64,000 bases of DNA. It comes from an uncultured Planktomarina sp. GTDB taxonomy: Bacteria > Pseudomonadota > Alphaproteobacteria > Rhodobacterales > Rhodobacteraceae. Positions 24,690 through 33,319 of the stretch are shown here, piece after piece; position 1 is the stretch's first letter, and every line of letters begins with the position of its first letter. Location of the stretch: positions 372,001 through 436,000 of the forward strand of contig CAJIZA010000003.1 in NCBI GenBank assembly GCA_905181815.1, given 5' to 3'. The translations under genes and the position numbers were made by a program. The notes below the pieces were generated by a model. The model had not been told where the DNA came from. It worked only from the letters and a program-made list of their open reading frames with translations, and searched no databases.

Positions 24690-25285
24690 GCGGCATCGAA
24701 TGCGGCGACAATGGCGCGCGCCTTTTTTTGCACGATCTGTGGCGTGTCACCTGGTTTGTATATGGCCGAACCAAGGCCAAAGCCATCGGCGCTGGCGGCA
24801 ATCCAATCGGAAAAATTATCTGGCTGAGCGCCACCCACCGCATAGACCTGCGTGTCGGCCGGTAAAATTGCCCGCATTGCCTTCAGACCGCGCGGCTGCG
24901 CCATGTCGCCGGGAAATAGCTTCAGGCCAGTTGCCCCCGCTTTGAGAGCTGTTAATGCCTCACTCGGGGTGAAGATCCCGGGCCAACTTTGGAGACCGGC
25001 GGCGACCGCGGCACTTATGACCTCAACATCGCAATTTGGAGACACCACCAAACGGCCCCCGGCTTGATCCACCTGTGCGACCTCTTGGGGTGTCAGCACT
25101 GTTCCTGCACCAATCAAGGCATCAGTGCCATAGGCCTTGGCCAGAGCTTCGATACTGCTCAGGGGGGACGGAGAATTCAGTGGGACTTCGATTTTTTCAA
25201 TGCCGGCCTGCAAAATTGCATCTGCAATCGCTAAGACCTCCTCCGGCTTGACCCCGCGCAGAATGGCGATGATGGGACGGATCAT
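24683..25285 (-). CDS. dgoA: 2-dehydro-3-deoxy-6-phosphogalactonate aldolase
   Basis: KDPGal aldolase splits 2-keto-3-deoxy-6-phosphogalactonate into pyruvate and glyceraldehyde 3-phosphate, the last step of the De Ley-Doudoroff pathway. The 200-residue class-I aldolase starts PIIAILRGVKPEE. It has the EVPLNSP segment that distinguishes KDPGal from KDPG aldolases, IGAGTVLTPQEV and the Schiff-base lysine in GLKLFPGD. The ATG at 25283-25285 overlaps the dgoK stop (ATGA), so the two are coupled. The frame is open further upstream but that part reads through dgoK. Confidence 0.9.
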   Translation of the reverse strand: MIRPIIAILRGVKPEEVLAIADAILQAGIEKIEVPLNSPSPLSSIEALAKAYGTDALIGAGTVLTPQEVAQVDQAGGRLVVSPNCDVEVISAAVAAGLQSWPGIFTPSEALTALKAGATGLKLFPGDMAQPRGLKAMRAILPADTQVYAVGGAQPDNFSDWIAASADGFGLGSAIYKPGDTPQIVQKKARAIVAAFDAAW

Positions 25286-26187
25286 GGGGTTTCCTTCCAT
25301 GTGGTATAGGCTGCTTTGAGCCCGGCTAGGGTCATTTGGCTGGTATCGGTGCGAATAACGGGCACATGCTGCGCTGAAAGCGCGGCTGCATAGCCATCGC
25401 AGAGCGCTTGCGCGCCAATCATGGCAATCGATTGTCCAATCCAATAGGGTTTCGCGGCGGCCAATTCCGCGCCGACCAAGAGGCCCGAAAGGCGCGCTCG
25501 GGCAGAGGCGGGGGGTAGACCATGTAAAAGATCCTGGGCCCGGATCCCAAACAGCCGTGCCGCTAAGGCTTCCGGACGGGACATGGCCTCGTCCACAGCC
25601 GTCAGGAAGGCGTCATCATCCCAGGTCTCGCCGACGACGGAGTGGCGCAGAACCGAGGAGGCACAGAGAAGGGCGAAAATTTCGCCAGTCATAAATGTCT
25701 GAAAACTCACGATCTCGCCCGCGCTCATTTGTACCCATTTGGTATGGGTGCCCGGTAGGCAAATGACCCCATCCCATTTTGGATTTAGACGCTGGAACCC
25801 AGCTATTTGCGTTTCTTCGCCACGCATGACATCGGCCGGCTCGGATTGGCTGACGCCGGCGATGATATGCACGTTGAGCCTTGGATCACCAGTTGGGGCC
25901 GTGGTGAAACGCGATTGAGGCTTGCAGGGGGTGGCCGCATAGGGGGCTTCGACCCAACCTTGTTTGGCGCCGACCATGCCGCAGGCGATCACGAGGGTTG
26001 GCTTGGACACCTCAAGCCAAGGTTCGACAAGTCGTAACAATGCAGGTTCAAACTCCGCCGAGGTCAATTGCCCCATGCCGTCTGTGCTTGAGGTGGTGGC
26101 TAAATCTTGCCCATCCTGGCTCATCGCCCAAGCCCGCAGCGTGCTTGTGCCCCAATCTACGGCGATCCAATCGGCTGTCATCGTCAT
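25282..26187 (-). CDS. dgoK: 2-dehydro-3-deoxygalactonokinase
   Basis: DgoK phosphorylates 2-keto-3-deoxygalactonate at C6 using ATP. The 301-residue protein begins with the kinase motif WIAVDWGTSTLRAW and contains IACGMVGAKQGW, LPGTHTKWVQ and SFQTFMTGEIFALL, all characteristic of DgoK. Two ATGs (26187 and 26181) are in frame; the first overlaps the SDR stop as ATGA and the second is better placed behind AGGA, so a two-residue uncertainty remains. It sits between the SDR and dgoA in the galactose catabolic block. Confidence 0.9.
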   Translation of the reverse strand: MTMTADWIAVDWGTSTLRAWAMSQDGQDLATTSSTDGMGQLTSAEFEPALLRLVEPWLEVSKPTLVIACGMVGAKQGWVEAPYAATPCKPQSRFTTAPTGDPRLNVHIIAGVSQSEPADVMRGEETQIAGFQRLNPKWDGVICLPGTHTKWVQMSAGEIVSFQTFMTGEIFALLCASSVLRHSVVGETWDDDAFLTAVDEAMSRPEALAARLFGIRAQDLLHGLPPASARARLSGLLVGAELAAAKPYWIGQSIAMIGAQALCDGYAAALSAQHVPVIRTDTSQMTLAGLKAAYTTWKETP

Positions 26188-26951
26188 CCTGTGGTAACCA
26201 CGCCGCCATCGATAACCAAGGCTTGGCCGGTCATCATTTTCGAGGATTGAGAGGCGAGAAACAGGCAGCCTCCGACGATATCCTCTGGCTCTAAGGTTTC
26301 GTTGAGGCACTGTCGTGCCACATGGGCCGCCAACCCCTCTTCTGTGACCCAGAGATCTTTTTGCTTTTGCGTCAGAACCCAACCCGGTGCTAAAGCATTG
26401 ACGCGAATTTTGTTGGGTCCAAATTCCCGTGCGAGGCTGCGGGTCATGCCGTTGATCGCGGAATTGCAGGCGGTGTAAATCGGATAGCCTGCATTTCCCA
26501 TCATATAGCTGATAGAGCTGAAATTTATGATTGAGCCAAAGCCGGCGGCTTGCATCTGCGGTAGGGCGGTTTGGCAGGCAAAGAAGTAGGCTTTGAGATT
26601 GATTTGCACCATCTGGTCCCAAAAATCTTCTGTGACATCTGCCGTGCTGTGCCGCGCATCATTGGCTGCATTGTTGATCAGGCAGGTGATGGGGCCGTGC
26701 GCGTCTTTGGCTTGTGCCATGCTGGCTTGGAGCGCACCGGTGTCGGTGATGTCACCTTGAATGAACAGCGGTGGGTTGTCGTATTTTTCAGCAAGATCAT
26801 TGGCGAAAGCCGTGGCGTCAGATCTTCCGATGAAGGCGACTTTGGCGCCTTGGGCGACAAAGCCCTCAGTAATGGCCGCGCCGATGCCAGAGCCGCCGCC
26901 GGTGATGTAGACGGAGGCCTGTTTAAGATCGTTAAACTGGGCGCTGGGCAT
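26184..26951 (-). CDS. SDR, galactose 1-dehydrogenase-like, with catalytic Lys replaced
   Basis: By position, this SDR should oxidise D-galactose to galactono-lactone, the first De Ley-Doudoroff step. The 255-residue protein has the nucleotide site TGGGSGIG, NNAA, the catalytic serine in IINFSSISY and the tyrosine Y159. The YxxxK motif reads YTACN: residue 163 is Asn (AAT) where nearly all active SDRs have Lys. The rest of the region (INGMTRSLAREFGPNKIRVNALAPGW) is well conserved, so the frame is right. Either the enzyme is impaired, it works by a variant mechanism, or a single base is wrong. RBS GGAG precedes the ATG. It overlaps dgoK. Confidence 0.8.
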   Translation of the reverse strand: MPSAQFNDLKQASVYITGGGSGIGAAITEGFVAQGAKVAFIGRSDATAFANDLAEKYDNPPLFIQGDITDTGALQASMAQAKDAHGPITCLINNAANDARHSTADVTEDFWDQMVQINLKAYFFACQTALPQMQAAGFGSIINFSSISYMMGNAGYPIYTACNSAINGMTRSLAREFGPNKIRVNALAPGWVLTQKQKDLWVTEEGLAAHVARQCLNETLEPEDIVGGCLFLASQSSKMMTGQALVIDGGVVTTG

Positions 26952-26995
26952 GTGGGATCTCCTTGCGGCGGTCTTTGTGTCTTGTGAGAATAAAG

Positions 26996-29080
26996 TCAGA
27001 GTTTTCGCCCTTCAACAACCCATATTGAACCGGGCATGGCATAGGGCAAATGCAAGCCATGGGTCATCAACCAAGCTCCAGAGGCTTGCAGGTCTTGCGA
27101 TTTGAGTAGGGGCGCTCCGCGTGATAGGTTCGAGGCCTCATCGCGGTTGCGCAGCCGCAACATATAGCGGGCTTCCGGATCAAGCTCGGTCAAGCACAGC
27201 GGGCGGGGCAGAATTTGCTGCGCGCTGTCCAGTTGATTAGAAAACACTACAAAGCGCGAGCCATCCACCGCAAGCTGCATCTCTCCCAGAACCGAGGGAT
27301 CGGCAGTATCCAACCGCAAGATATCCGCTGTGGCCAGCCAGTCGCGATTGTCTTTGTACCATTGGGTCACCTCGGTGAGCACTTGCGCCTCTTGCGCCTC
27401 CAGCTCGCGAGGATCCATTTCAAAGCCCATGTGTCTCTGCGCCGCAACCCAAGCTCGGTAACGCATATCAAAGACTCGGCCTGAGGTGTGACAGCGGCGT
27501 GGACCAACGTGGCTACCGGTTACGAGGGAGGGTAAAAACAGCGCAGCGCCATGTTGAATGTGGCTGCGCTCAAGCGCGTCATTGCTGTCTGACAGCCAGA
27601 CCCGCTGACATTGCTGCAATACGCCAAAATCAATGCGCCCGCCGCCAGAAGCACAGCTTTCAATCTCCACATGTGGAAACGCGGCACGCAGGCGGGCCAA
27701 AAGCGCATATATGCCTTCAGTTTGTGCCACATCGAACAGAGGCAGGATCCGGTTGTGATCCCATTTCAAGTAGCTAATGTTATAGGTCTCAAGCAGGGTG
27801 GAGACGCAGTCATAAAGATAGGTGATGACCTCCATGCGCGCGAGGTCGAGCACCATTTGTTGGCGTCCAAGCAGTTGGTCTTTCGGCCCCAGGATCCAAT
27901 CGGGATGGGCGCGAAAGAGGTTGCTGTCGGGGTTCACCATTTCTGGCTCAACCCAAAGACCGAATTGCATGCCTAGAGAAGTGACGTGATCAACTAGCGG
28001 ATCCAGACCGTTGGGATATTTACGCGGATCAATCTGCCAATCGCCCAGGGAAGAGCTGTCATCATCGCGGCGACCAAACCAGCCGTCATCTAGAACAAAC
28101 CGTTCTGCACCCAGTTTTTTGGCGCGGGTTGCGATGTCTTTGAGGCTGCCAAGATCATGATCAAAATAAATGGCTTCCCAGCAATTATAATGCACCGGAC
28201 GCGGCAGGGAGGCTTTGGGGAACGTCAGGATATGTTCGCGTAGGTGTCTTTGAAAGGCGGTCCCGCATCCATTGAGTCCCTTATCGGAAAATACAGCATA
28301 CAGCTTTGCAGTTTCAAAACTTTGGGCCAGACCGTTGTGGCTGTCGCAGGCATGGCCAAATTGGATTTGCCGGCGTCCATCGGGCAGTTCTTCGGCGATC
28401 ATTTGATGTCCGCCTGACCATCCATAGTGAAACCCATAAGCCCGGCCCGTGGTATTGCGCGCCCCAACTTCTGGAAGGATGAGGCCAGGGAAATGTTCAT
28501 GCCCGCTGCGGCCCGTGCGGCTCTCGCGCTTGTGAATGCCGGGGCGCCAAGGAATTGAGTTGGGTTGAAACTCTCCGATCCAACGCCCGGAAAAGCTCAT
28601 CATGGTATCACTTAACTGTGGCGCAGGAAACACGGGTGCGGCCAGCCAGTTTAGTATAAGCGGCTGCGTCGCCTCCAAGCAGCTCCAGCAGGTGAGCATG
28701 TTCGAGCTGGCCGTCAGTTCAAAATGCGCCTCATAGGTTAGGCCCAAATCCTTGTCTGCATAGGTGAGGCACAGGCTGATGTCCTGGGTCAGCTCTTGTG
28801 CAAAGCGAAAATTTGGGCGTAGGACGCGTCCCTGTACATCGCGGCAAATGAGACCTGGTTGACCGGGAAAGGATTGGCTGGCTTCTGGGCAGATGGACAG
28901 CTCCGGATTGGTGTCAAGCATACCGCCGGTGATGTCCATCGCATGGGCGGCGGCGAGCGCGGCGCAATCCTCGGATGCTGGCAAGGGCGGCCCCCAGTAG
29001 ATGACTTGAGGCAGCCTCTCCTGCTCGGCTGAGAGAATCAAGGTTTGAACGGGCCCATCTAAGCGCCAAAACTGTGACAT
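26996..29080 (-). CDS. GH36 alpha-galactosidase
   Basis: The 694-residue protein is a family 36 alpha-galactosidase that removes terminal alpha-galactose from oligosaccharides or galactosides in the cytoplasm (no signal peptide). It has the N-terminal beta-sandwich, a TIM barrel with RFVLDDGWFGRRDDD, the nucleophile D441 in YLKWDHNR, the CASGGGRID segment and the acid/base D501 in SDSNDALER. Length is normal for the bacterial RafA/AgaA type (about 700). It lies between the permease genes (29 bases) and the SDR (44 bases) in the same direction, so import and hydrolysis are co-expressed. Confidence 0.93.
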   Translation of the reverse strand: MSQFWRLDGPVQTLILSAEQERLPQVIYWGPPLPASEDCAALAAAHAMDITGGMLDTNPELSICPEASQSFPGQPGLICRDVQGRVLRPNFRFAQELTQDISLCLTYADKDLGLTYEAHFELTASSNMLTCWSCLEATQPLILNWLAAPVFPAPQLSDTMMSFSGRWIGEFQPNSIPWRPGIHKRESRTGRSGHEHFPGLILPEVGARNTTGRAYGFHYGWSGGHQMIAEELPDGRRQIQFGHACDSHNGLAQSFETAKLYAVFSDKGLNGCGTAFQRHLREHILTFPKASLPRPVHYNCWEAIYFDHDLGSLKDIATRAKKLGAERFVLDDGWFGRRDDDSSSLGDWQIDPRKYPNGLDPLVDHVTSLGMQFGLWVEPEMVNPDSNLFRAHPDWILGPKDQLLGRQQMVLDLARMEVITYLYDCVSTLLETYNISYLKWDHNRILPLFDVAQTEGIYALLARLRAAFPHVEIESCASGGGRIDFGVLQQCQRVWLSDSNDALERSHIQHGAALFLPSLVTGSHVGPRRCHTSGRVFDMRYRAWVAAQRHMGFEMDPRELEAQEAQVLTEVTQWYKDNRDWLATADILRLDTADPSVLGEMQLAVDGSRFVVFSNQLDSAQQILPRPLCLTELDPEARYMLRLRNRDEASNLSRGAPLLKSQDLQASGAWLMTHGLHLPYAMPGSIWVVEGRKL

Positions 29081-29109
29081 AGTGTGCTCCTTGACGACTA
29101 GGGTGTGGG

Positions 29110-29955
29110 TTACTTGACCGCGCCAAGCGTCAGGCCGGCAATGAAATGTTTTTGCATGAGGAAGAACATTAAGACAGGCGGCAGTGCTGCAATAATCGAG
29201 CCGGCGCTCATCAGATGATACATGGCGCGAAATTGAGCGTTAAAGCTGGTGATCCCAGCGGTCACAGGCTGGGCATTTTCACCTTGGGTCAGTACTATGG
29301 CCCAAAAATAATCATTCCAGATAAAGGTAAAGATCAGAACGGAAAGTGCGGCAATCGCAGGCTTCATGAGTGGAAGGACCACAAACCAAAATATCCGCCA
29401 TTCCGCAATCCCTTCAACTCGGGCTGCTTCGATCAGCTCATGAGGCAGGGCTTTGATGAAGTTACGCATGAAGAGGGTGCAAAATCCAGTTTGAAAGGCG
29501 ATGTGAAACAGTACGAGACCGGTTTTGGTATTGTACAATCCCATATCAAGCGTGAGGTCACGCACGGGCACCATGAGGATTTGAAAGGGCACGAAATTTC
29601 CAGCAATAAACATAAAGAAAATCAGTAAATTGCCACGGAATTTGTAAACGCCCAATGCAAAGCCGGTCATACAACTAAGCGTTACGGCTCCAACTACTGT
29701 CGGAATAGTTATTAGAAACGAATTCATTATGTAGCGTGGCATGGCTGAACTAAACACCATGCCGTAGTTTTTGATCATCTCAAAGGATGATGGCCAGCCC
29801 CAATAATTGCCAATTAGAAAATCTGAGTCCGGTCGGATTGAGAAGAGCGCTACGGCCAGTAAGGGGGCTAGCCATAGTAACATCACGGTGGGTAGTAGGG
29901 CCTGATAACCAAGCTGCCAAGTGCGCGATGATTTTTCGATGGGTTTCGGAAACAT
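29110..29955 (-). CDS. Sugar ABC transporter permease (MalG/inner subunit type)
   Basis: One of the two membrane subunits of the CUT1-type galactoside importer, 281 residues with about six membrane helices and the binding-protein-dependent loop EAARVEGIAEWRIFWFVVLPLMKPA, which couples to the ATPase. The N-terminal cytoplasmic segment is short, as in MalG-type subunits. It follows the MalF-type permease by 32 bases and precedes the GH36 gene. Confidence 0.9.
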   Translation of the reverse strand: MFPKPIEKSSRTWQLGYQALLPTVMLLWLAPLLAVALFSIRPDSDFLIGNYWGWPSSFEMIKNYGMVFSSAMPRYIMNSFLITIPTVVGAVTLSCMTGFALGVYKFRGNLLIFFMFIAGNFVPFQILMVPVRDLTLDMGLYNTKTGLVLFHIAFQTGFCTLFMRNFIKALPHELIEAARVEGIAEWRIFWFVVLPLMKPAIAALSVLIFTFIWNDYFWAIVLTQGENAQPVTAGITSFNAQFRAMYHLMSAGSIIAALPPVLMFFLMQKHFIAGLTLGAVK

Positions 29956-29987
29956 CCGTTATGGCTCCAAAGCTGCAAGAATGGATT

Positions 29988-30914
29988 TCATCGGTTAACG
30001 GCTTTCTCATCTTTGTACATCCGCCACAAAAAGTAGCCAATGAATACCATCATTATTAGAAATAGGATCACCGCGATCGCGGCGCCATAGCCCATTTTGA
30101 ACCCGTATTCTGAGAGGGACTTTTCAAACATATAAAAGCTAAGCACCCGCGATGACCCGAACGGACCGCCGTTGGTCATGATTGAGATTAAATCAAAGGA
30201 GCGCAATGAGCCTATCACTGTCACTACAAATGCGATGAACGTGGCGGGGCGTAGCTGCGGCAAGATAACGTGCCAAAGCATTCTCATGCCTTTGGCACCA
30301 TCCAAACGAGCTGCTTCTGTTTGCTCGGGGTCAACGGAGTTGAGGCCGGTTAGATATAGGATCATGCAATATGCCGTCTGTGGCCAAAGCCCAGCTGCGA
30401 TGACCCCATAGGTCGATAAGGTGGGATCGCCCAAAACATTTATTGGCTTAAAGCCAATAAAGCCAATTATCCCATTAAATAGACCGTATTGTGGATCATA
30501 AAACCACGTAAAAACTAAACCAACAACGATTTGAGAAATTACGAAGGGGAAGAAAAACAGGGATTTATAAAGCCGAATGCCGCGTACAGCTTGATTGAGG
30601 AATAACGCGATAAACAGTCCGGCCGGTATTGCGGCCAGATAAAAAACCAGCCACTTAAGATTGTTCCAAAGCGAAATGTTGAAGGAGCGGTCTCGGGTCA
30701 GAAGTTTTTCATAATTTGCCATCCCAATATATTCGCCATGTGTGGCCAATGATCCAAGGCCATCCCATTTGAACAATGAGATACGAAAGCTTTGAAAAAT
30801 CGGGAATACTACGTAAATCGCAAACATGATGAGACCTGGCACCAAAAACAGCCATGGCGTGATCGCGATTTCATTTCGCTGGTACCAGTCCTGTTTCATC
30901 AATGTTTTGTTCAT
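29988..30914 (-). CDS. Sugar ABC transporter permease (MalF type)
   Basis: The second membrane subunit of the same importer, 308 residues, with an N-terminal helix (WLFLVPGLIMFAIYVVFP), about five further helices and the EAA loop EAARLDGAKGMRMLWHVILPQLRPA. Together with the MalG-type subunit it forms the transmembrane pore; the binding protein is encoded upstream and the ATPase divergently at 33320. A hairpin at 30996-31023 separates it from the binding-protein gene and may lower its expression relative to that gene. Confidence 0.9.
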   Translation of the reverse strand: MNKTLMKQDWYQRNEIAITPWLFLVPGLIMFAIYVVFPIFQSFRISLFKWDGLGSLATHGEYIGMANYEKLLTRDRSFNISLWNNLKWLVFYLAAIPAGLFIALFLNQAVRGIRLYKSLFFFPFVISQIVVGLVFTWFYDPQYGLFNGIIGFIGFKPINVLGDPTLSTYGVIAAGLWPQTAYCMILYLTGLNSVDPEQTEAARLDGAKGMRMLWHVILPQLRPATFIAFVVTVIGSLRSFDLISIMTNGGPFGSSRVLSFYMFEKSLSEYGFKMGYGAAIAVILFLIMMVFIGYFLWRMYKDEKAVNR

Positions 30915-30995
30915 CGAGTCGCCTCCGCGGGGAGTGAAGGTCTAAAAAATCAGCAAAGAGAAACGGAAGCCGCTTGTCATTACTAATTATAAGGG

Positions 30996-31023
30996 CGGAT
31001 GCGCAGGTTGCCCTGCACATCCG
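30996..31023 (-). terminator. Intercistronic hairpin after the binding-protein gene
   Basis: CGGATGCGCAGG (30996-31007) pairs with CCTGCACATCCG (31012-31023) with one mismatch and a 4-base loop. It lies between the binding-protein and permease genes of one transcription unit. Such hairpins commonly protect upstream mRNA or cause partial termination, giving an excess of binding protein over permease. No long T-run follows on the minus strand. Confidence 0.6.
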
Positions 31024-31061
31024 ATATTCGCTGAGTTGAAAAACAGCTCTAGTGTTAGAAA

Positions 31062-32318
31062 TTAGTAAACTTCCTTACGAACACCTTCGATGCGGTCAAG
31101 GATATCGTCCAAGTTATCTGGATAAATCATAAACTCTTGGAAGCCCTCCATGGCAGCTTGTGCCATTTCAGCAGGGAAGTCACGGTCAAAGAACTGCGCC
31201 ACGCCGCCTGGACTATTTGAAGATAGCATTTCAAAGCCTTGGTTCAGGAACTTATCATCATCCACGGACGCTTTAGAGTTAACTGGAAGTTGCCCCAAAT
31301 TAGCGCCATTATTCATTTCAGTTTGAGCATCAGAGGAAACAATATATGCTAAGAAAGCTCGGGCGTTGTCTTTATTTTTAGCATTGGCAGCAATATGAAA
31401 TGTATCTGTTGGAGCATCTTCAGCCATCGCAACGCCAGCAGTGATTGCTGGAAATTGATGGAAGTCTAGTTGATCGTCGGTCAATCCACCTTCTCGCAAC
31501 GGCGAAACTGCAAAGTTGCCCATTAAAATAGCCCCAGCAGAACCATCAATCATAAATGGTAGTGACTGCTGCCAGTCTTTATTTTGATTGTCGTCGATGA
31601 ACGCGCCCATGCGAATTAATTTGCCCCAGTTAGCGAATGTCTCACGAACTCGTGGATCAGTCCATTCAATTTCGCCGGCAGCCATTTGCATATGGAAGTT
31701 GAATCCGTTGGTCCGTAAATTGAGGTAGTCAAACCATCCAGCGCCGGTCCAAAGCCATTTATTTCCTATGGTGTAACATTTGCGTCCAGACGCAATCATT
31801 GCTTCACAGTTTGACAGCATATCATCAAAATTAGAAGGCTCTGAGAGGCCCAATTCTTGATAGATATCTTTTCTGTAATAAATCCCCCACTGGTAGTACG
31901 TATACGGGACGCCCCATTGTTTGCCGTCAACTGTCAGCGCACCCTTGGTAGATGATAATTCATTTGCAATGTCTGTGCCATCAGCCCACATGTCAGAAAC
32001 ATCTTCTAACAAGCCAGCCTCAACATAGGGCTTCATCCGGTTAGCGGCGTACCATGTTAAAACGTCAGGCGCATCGGCTGACAAAAAATTACGTATTTGC
32101 GTTTTGTAGGCCTCACGATCAATCACATTAGTTGTAATGTTTAATGCTGGATTCGCGGCTTGGAATTTTGCGATCAAAGCTTCCATTGTTGCGCGTGGTG
32201 CAGGGTTCGAAGTATCGAGGTTGATTTTTAGGTTGCCGGTCAGCTCAGCTGATGCTGGTGCTGCCAATGCAACGATGGTTGCTAACGAAACGGCTGTCGC
32301 CTTTAAAACGGAACGCAT
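31062..32318 (-). CDS. Periplasmic sugar-binding protein of ABC transporter
   Basis: A family-1 extracellular solute-binding protein of 418 residues. A Sec signal peptide (MRSVLKATAVSLATIVALAAPASA, shown here in parts) ends with an AxA cleavage site near residue 24. The mature protein has the MalE-like fold pattern (LEALIAKFQAANPALNITTNV, DAPDVLTWYAANRMKPYVEAG and VPYTYYQWGIYYRKDIY in sequence). It captures the substrate for the two permeases downstream. GGGAGG precedes the ATG. It is the first gene of the minus-strand operon, directly behind the candidate IclR operator. The substrate is unknown but should be an alpha/beta-galactoside, given its neighbours. Confidence 0.9.
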   Translation of the reverse strand: MRSVLKATAVSLATIVALAAPASAELTGNLKINLDTSNPAPRATMEALIAKFQAANPALNITTNVIDREAYKTQIRNFLSADAPDVLTWYAANRMKPYVEAGLLEDVSDMWADGTDIANELSSTKGALTVDGKQWGVPYTYYQWGIYYRKDIYQELGLSEPSNFDDMLSNCEAMIASGRKCYTIGNKWLWTGAGWFDYLNLRTNGFNFHMQMAAGEIEWTDPRVRETFANWGKLIRMGAFIDDNQNKDWQQSLPFMIDGSAGAILMGNFAVSPLREGGLTDDQLDFHQFPAITAGVAMAEDAPTDTFHIAANAKNKDNARAFLAYIVSSDAQTEMNNGANLGQLPVNSKASVDDDKFLNQGFEMLSSNSPGGVAQFFDRDFPAEMAQAAMEGFQEFMIYPDNLDDILDRIEGVRKEVY

Positions 32319-32351
32319 GGTATCCTCCCTGATGTATCCACGTTATTATTG

Positions 32352-32368
32352 GTTTCACATAATGAAAC
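32352..32368. promoter_or_regulatory. Palindromic operator, candidate IclR site
   Basis: GTTTCA (32352-32357) and TGAAAC (32363-32368) form a perfect inverted repeat around 5 bases. It lies 34 bases upstream of the binding-protein start and just downstream of its -10 box, so a bound repressor would block transcription. Half-sites of the TTTC/GAAA kind are common for IclR proteins, and an iclR gene starts 146 bases away on the other strand. Confidence 0.55.
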
Positions 32369-32386
32369 TCAGTTTTACATATTGAT

Positions 32387-32417
32387 ATTTTAATCGTGAA
32401 TCGCCTATGCTTGTCAA
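32387..32417 (-). promoter_or_regulatory. Promoter of the galactoside operon
   Basis: On the minus strand a perfect TTGACA (32412-32417) is followed after 19 bp by TAAAAT (32387-32392). Transcription would start near 32380, just before the GTTTCA-N5-TGAAAC palindrome. The spacer is two bases longer than ideal, which would fit a regulated promoter. Confidence 0.5.
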
Positions 32418-32513
32418 CAAATTCATCGGCGCGACTGAGACAAACTTTGTTTTGACTTCTCGCTGACTTGAAATTCACGCCGAACAGGCAAATTTTGGGA
32501 CCGACGCTTTAAA

Positions 32514-33299
32514 ATGTACGATGCACCACATACAGATGGAACCGTCGGAAAGGCGATGCAGGTTTTGGATCAAGTGGCTTCTTTTCAACGCCCCGTGCGG
32601 TTTTCTGAACTTTTGGCCAATAGCCCCTTTCCAAAGCCTACGCTTTATAGGTTCGTTCAAACTCTGACCAATCAGGGGATGCTGGCCTTTGATGCTGAAC
32701 GCCAAACCTATTCCATGGGGCTACGGCTGGTGCGTTTGGCCCACGCGGCTTGGCGGCACAGCTCACTTGCCTCCGTCGCCCGCCCTTTTATTGAGGCATT
32801 AGCCGAGAAGATTGGCGAGTCTATTCACTTGGCACAAATCGACAATGGCCATGTGCTATTTGTCGATAAATACAGAGCGACTGACAAATTCGACACTTTG
32901 GCGCAGGCAGGAAAAATAGCGCCGGGATATTGCACGGGCGTGGGGAAAGTGATTCTGGCATTCATGCCGGAGCGCGCGCAAAAACGCGCTTTAGATGAAC
33001 AATCCTTTGTCGCCTATACCTCCAATACGCACCGAGATCGCACCACTCTGGCGACAGAATTGTCAATCATCCGTAAAGCGCGAGTGGCCTATGATCGCGA
33101 AGAGCACGAACTTGGAATTATTTCCATAGCCTGCCCCATTTTGATGGGGCAGGAGCAAGTTGTTGGCGCCGTATCTATTGCCACCTCCACCAACCGATAT
33201 TGCATTGATGATTTGAAGAAACATTGGCCCGATTTGTGCGACACCGCAAATTCCATTGGGGCCCAAGCAGAATTATGGCAGGTTCCGACATGGGGCTGA
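32514..33299 (+). CDS. IclR family transcriptional regulator
   Basis: A 261-residue regulator with an N-terminal winged helix-turn-helix (about residues 8-70: GKAMQVLDQVASFQRPVRFSEL split at the helix, PKPTLYRFVQTL) and the IclR effector domain (IGESIHLAQIDNGHVLFVDKY, PGYCTGVGKVILAF, REEHELGIISIACPI). It diverges from the binding-protein gene and lies 20 bases before the transporter ATPase, so it very likely controls the galactoside cluster in response to a sugar or sugar acid. The ATG at 32514 lacks a strong Shine-Dalgarno; the next in-frame ATG is about 14 codons on. Confidence 0.9.
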   Translation: MYDAPHTDGTVGKAMQVLDQVASFQRPVRFSELLANSPFPKPTLYRFVQTLTNQGMLAFDAERQTYSMGLRLVRLAHAAWRHSSLASVARPFIEALAEKIGESIHLAQIDNGHVLFVDKYRATDKFDTLAQAGKIAPGYCTGVGKVILAFMPERAQKRALDEQSFVAYTSNTHRDRTTLATELSIIRKARVAYDREEHELGIISIACPILMGQEQVVGAVSIATSTNRYCIDDLKKHWPDLCDTANSIGAQAELWQVPTWG

Positions 33300-33319
33300 G
33301 CAATTGGGAGACGAGATAA

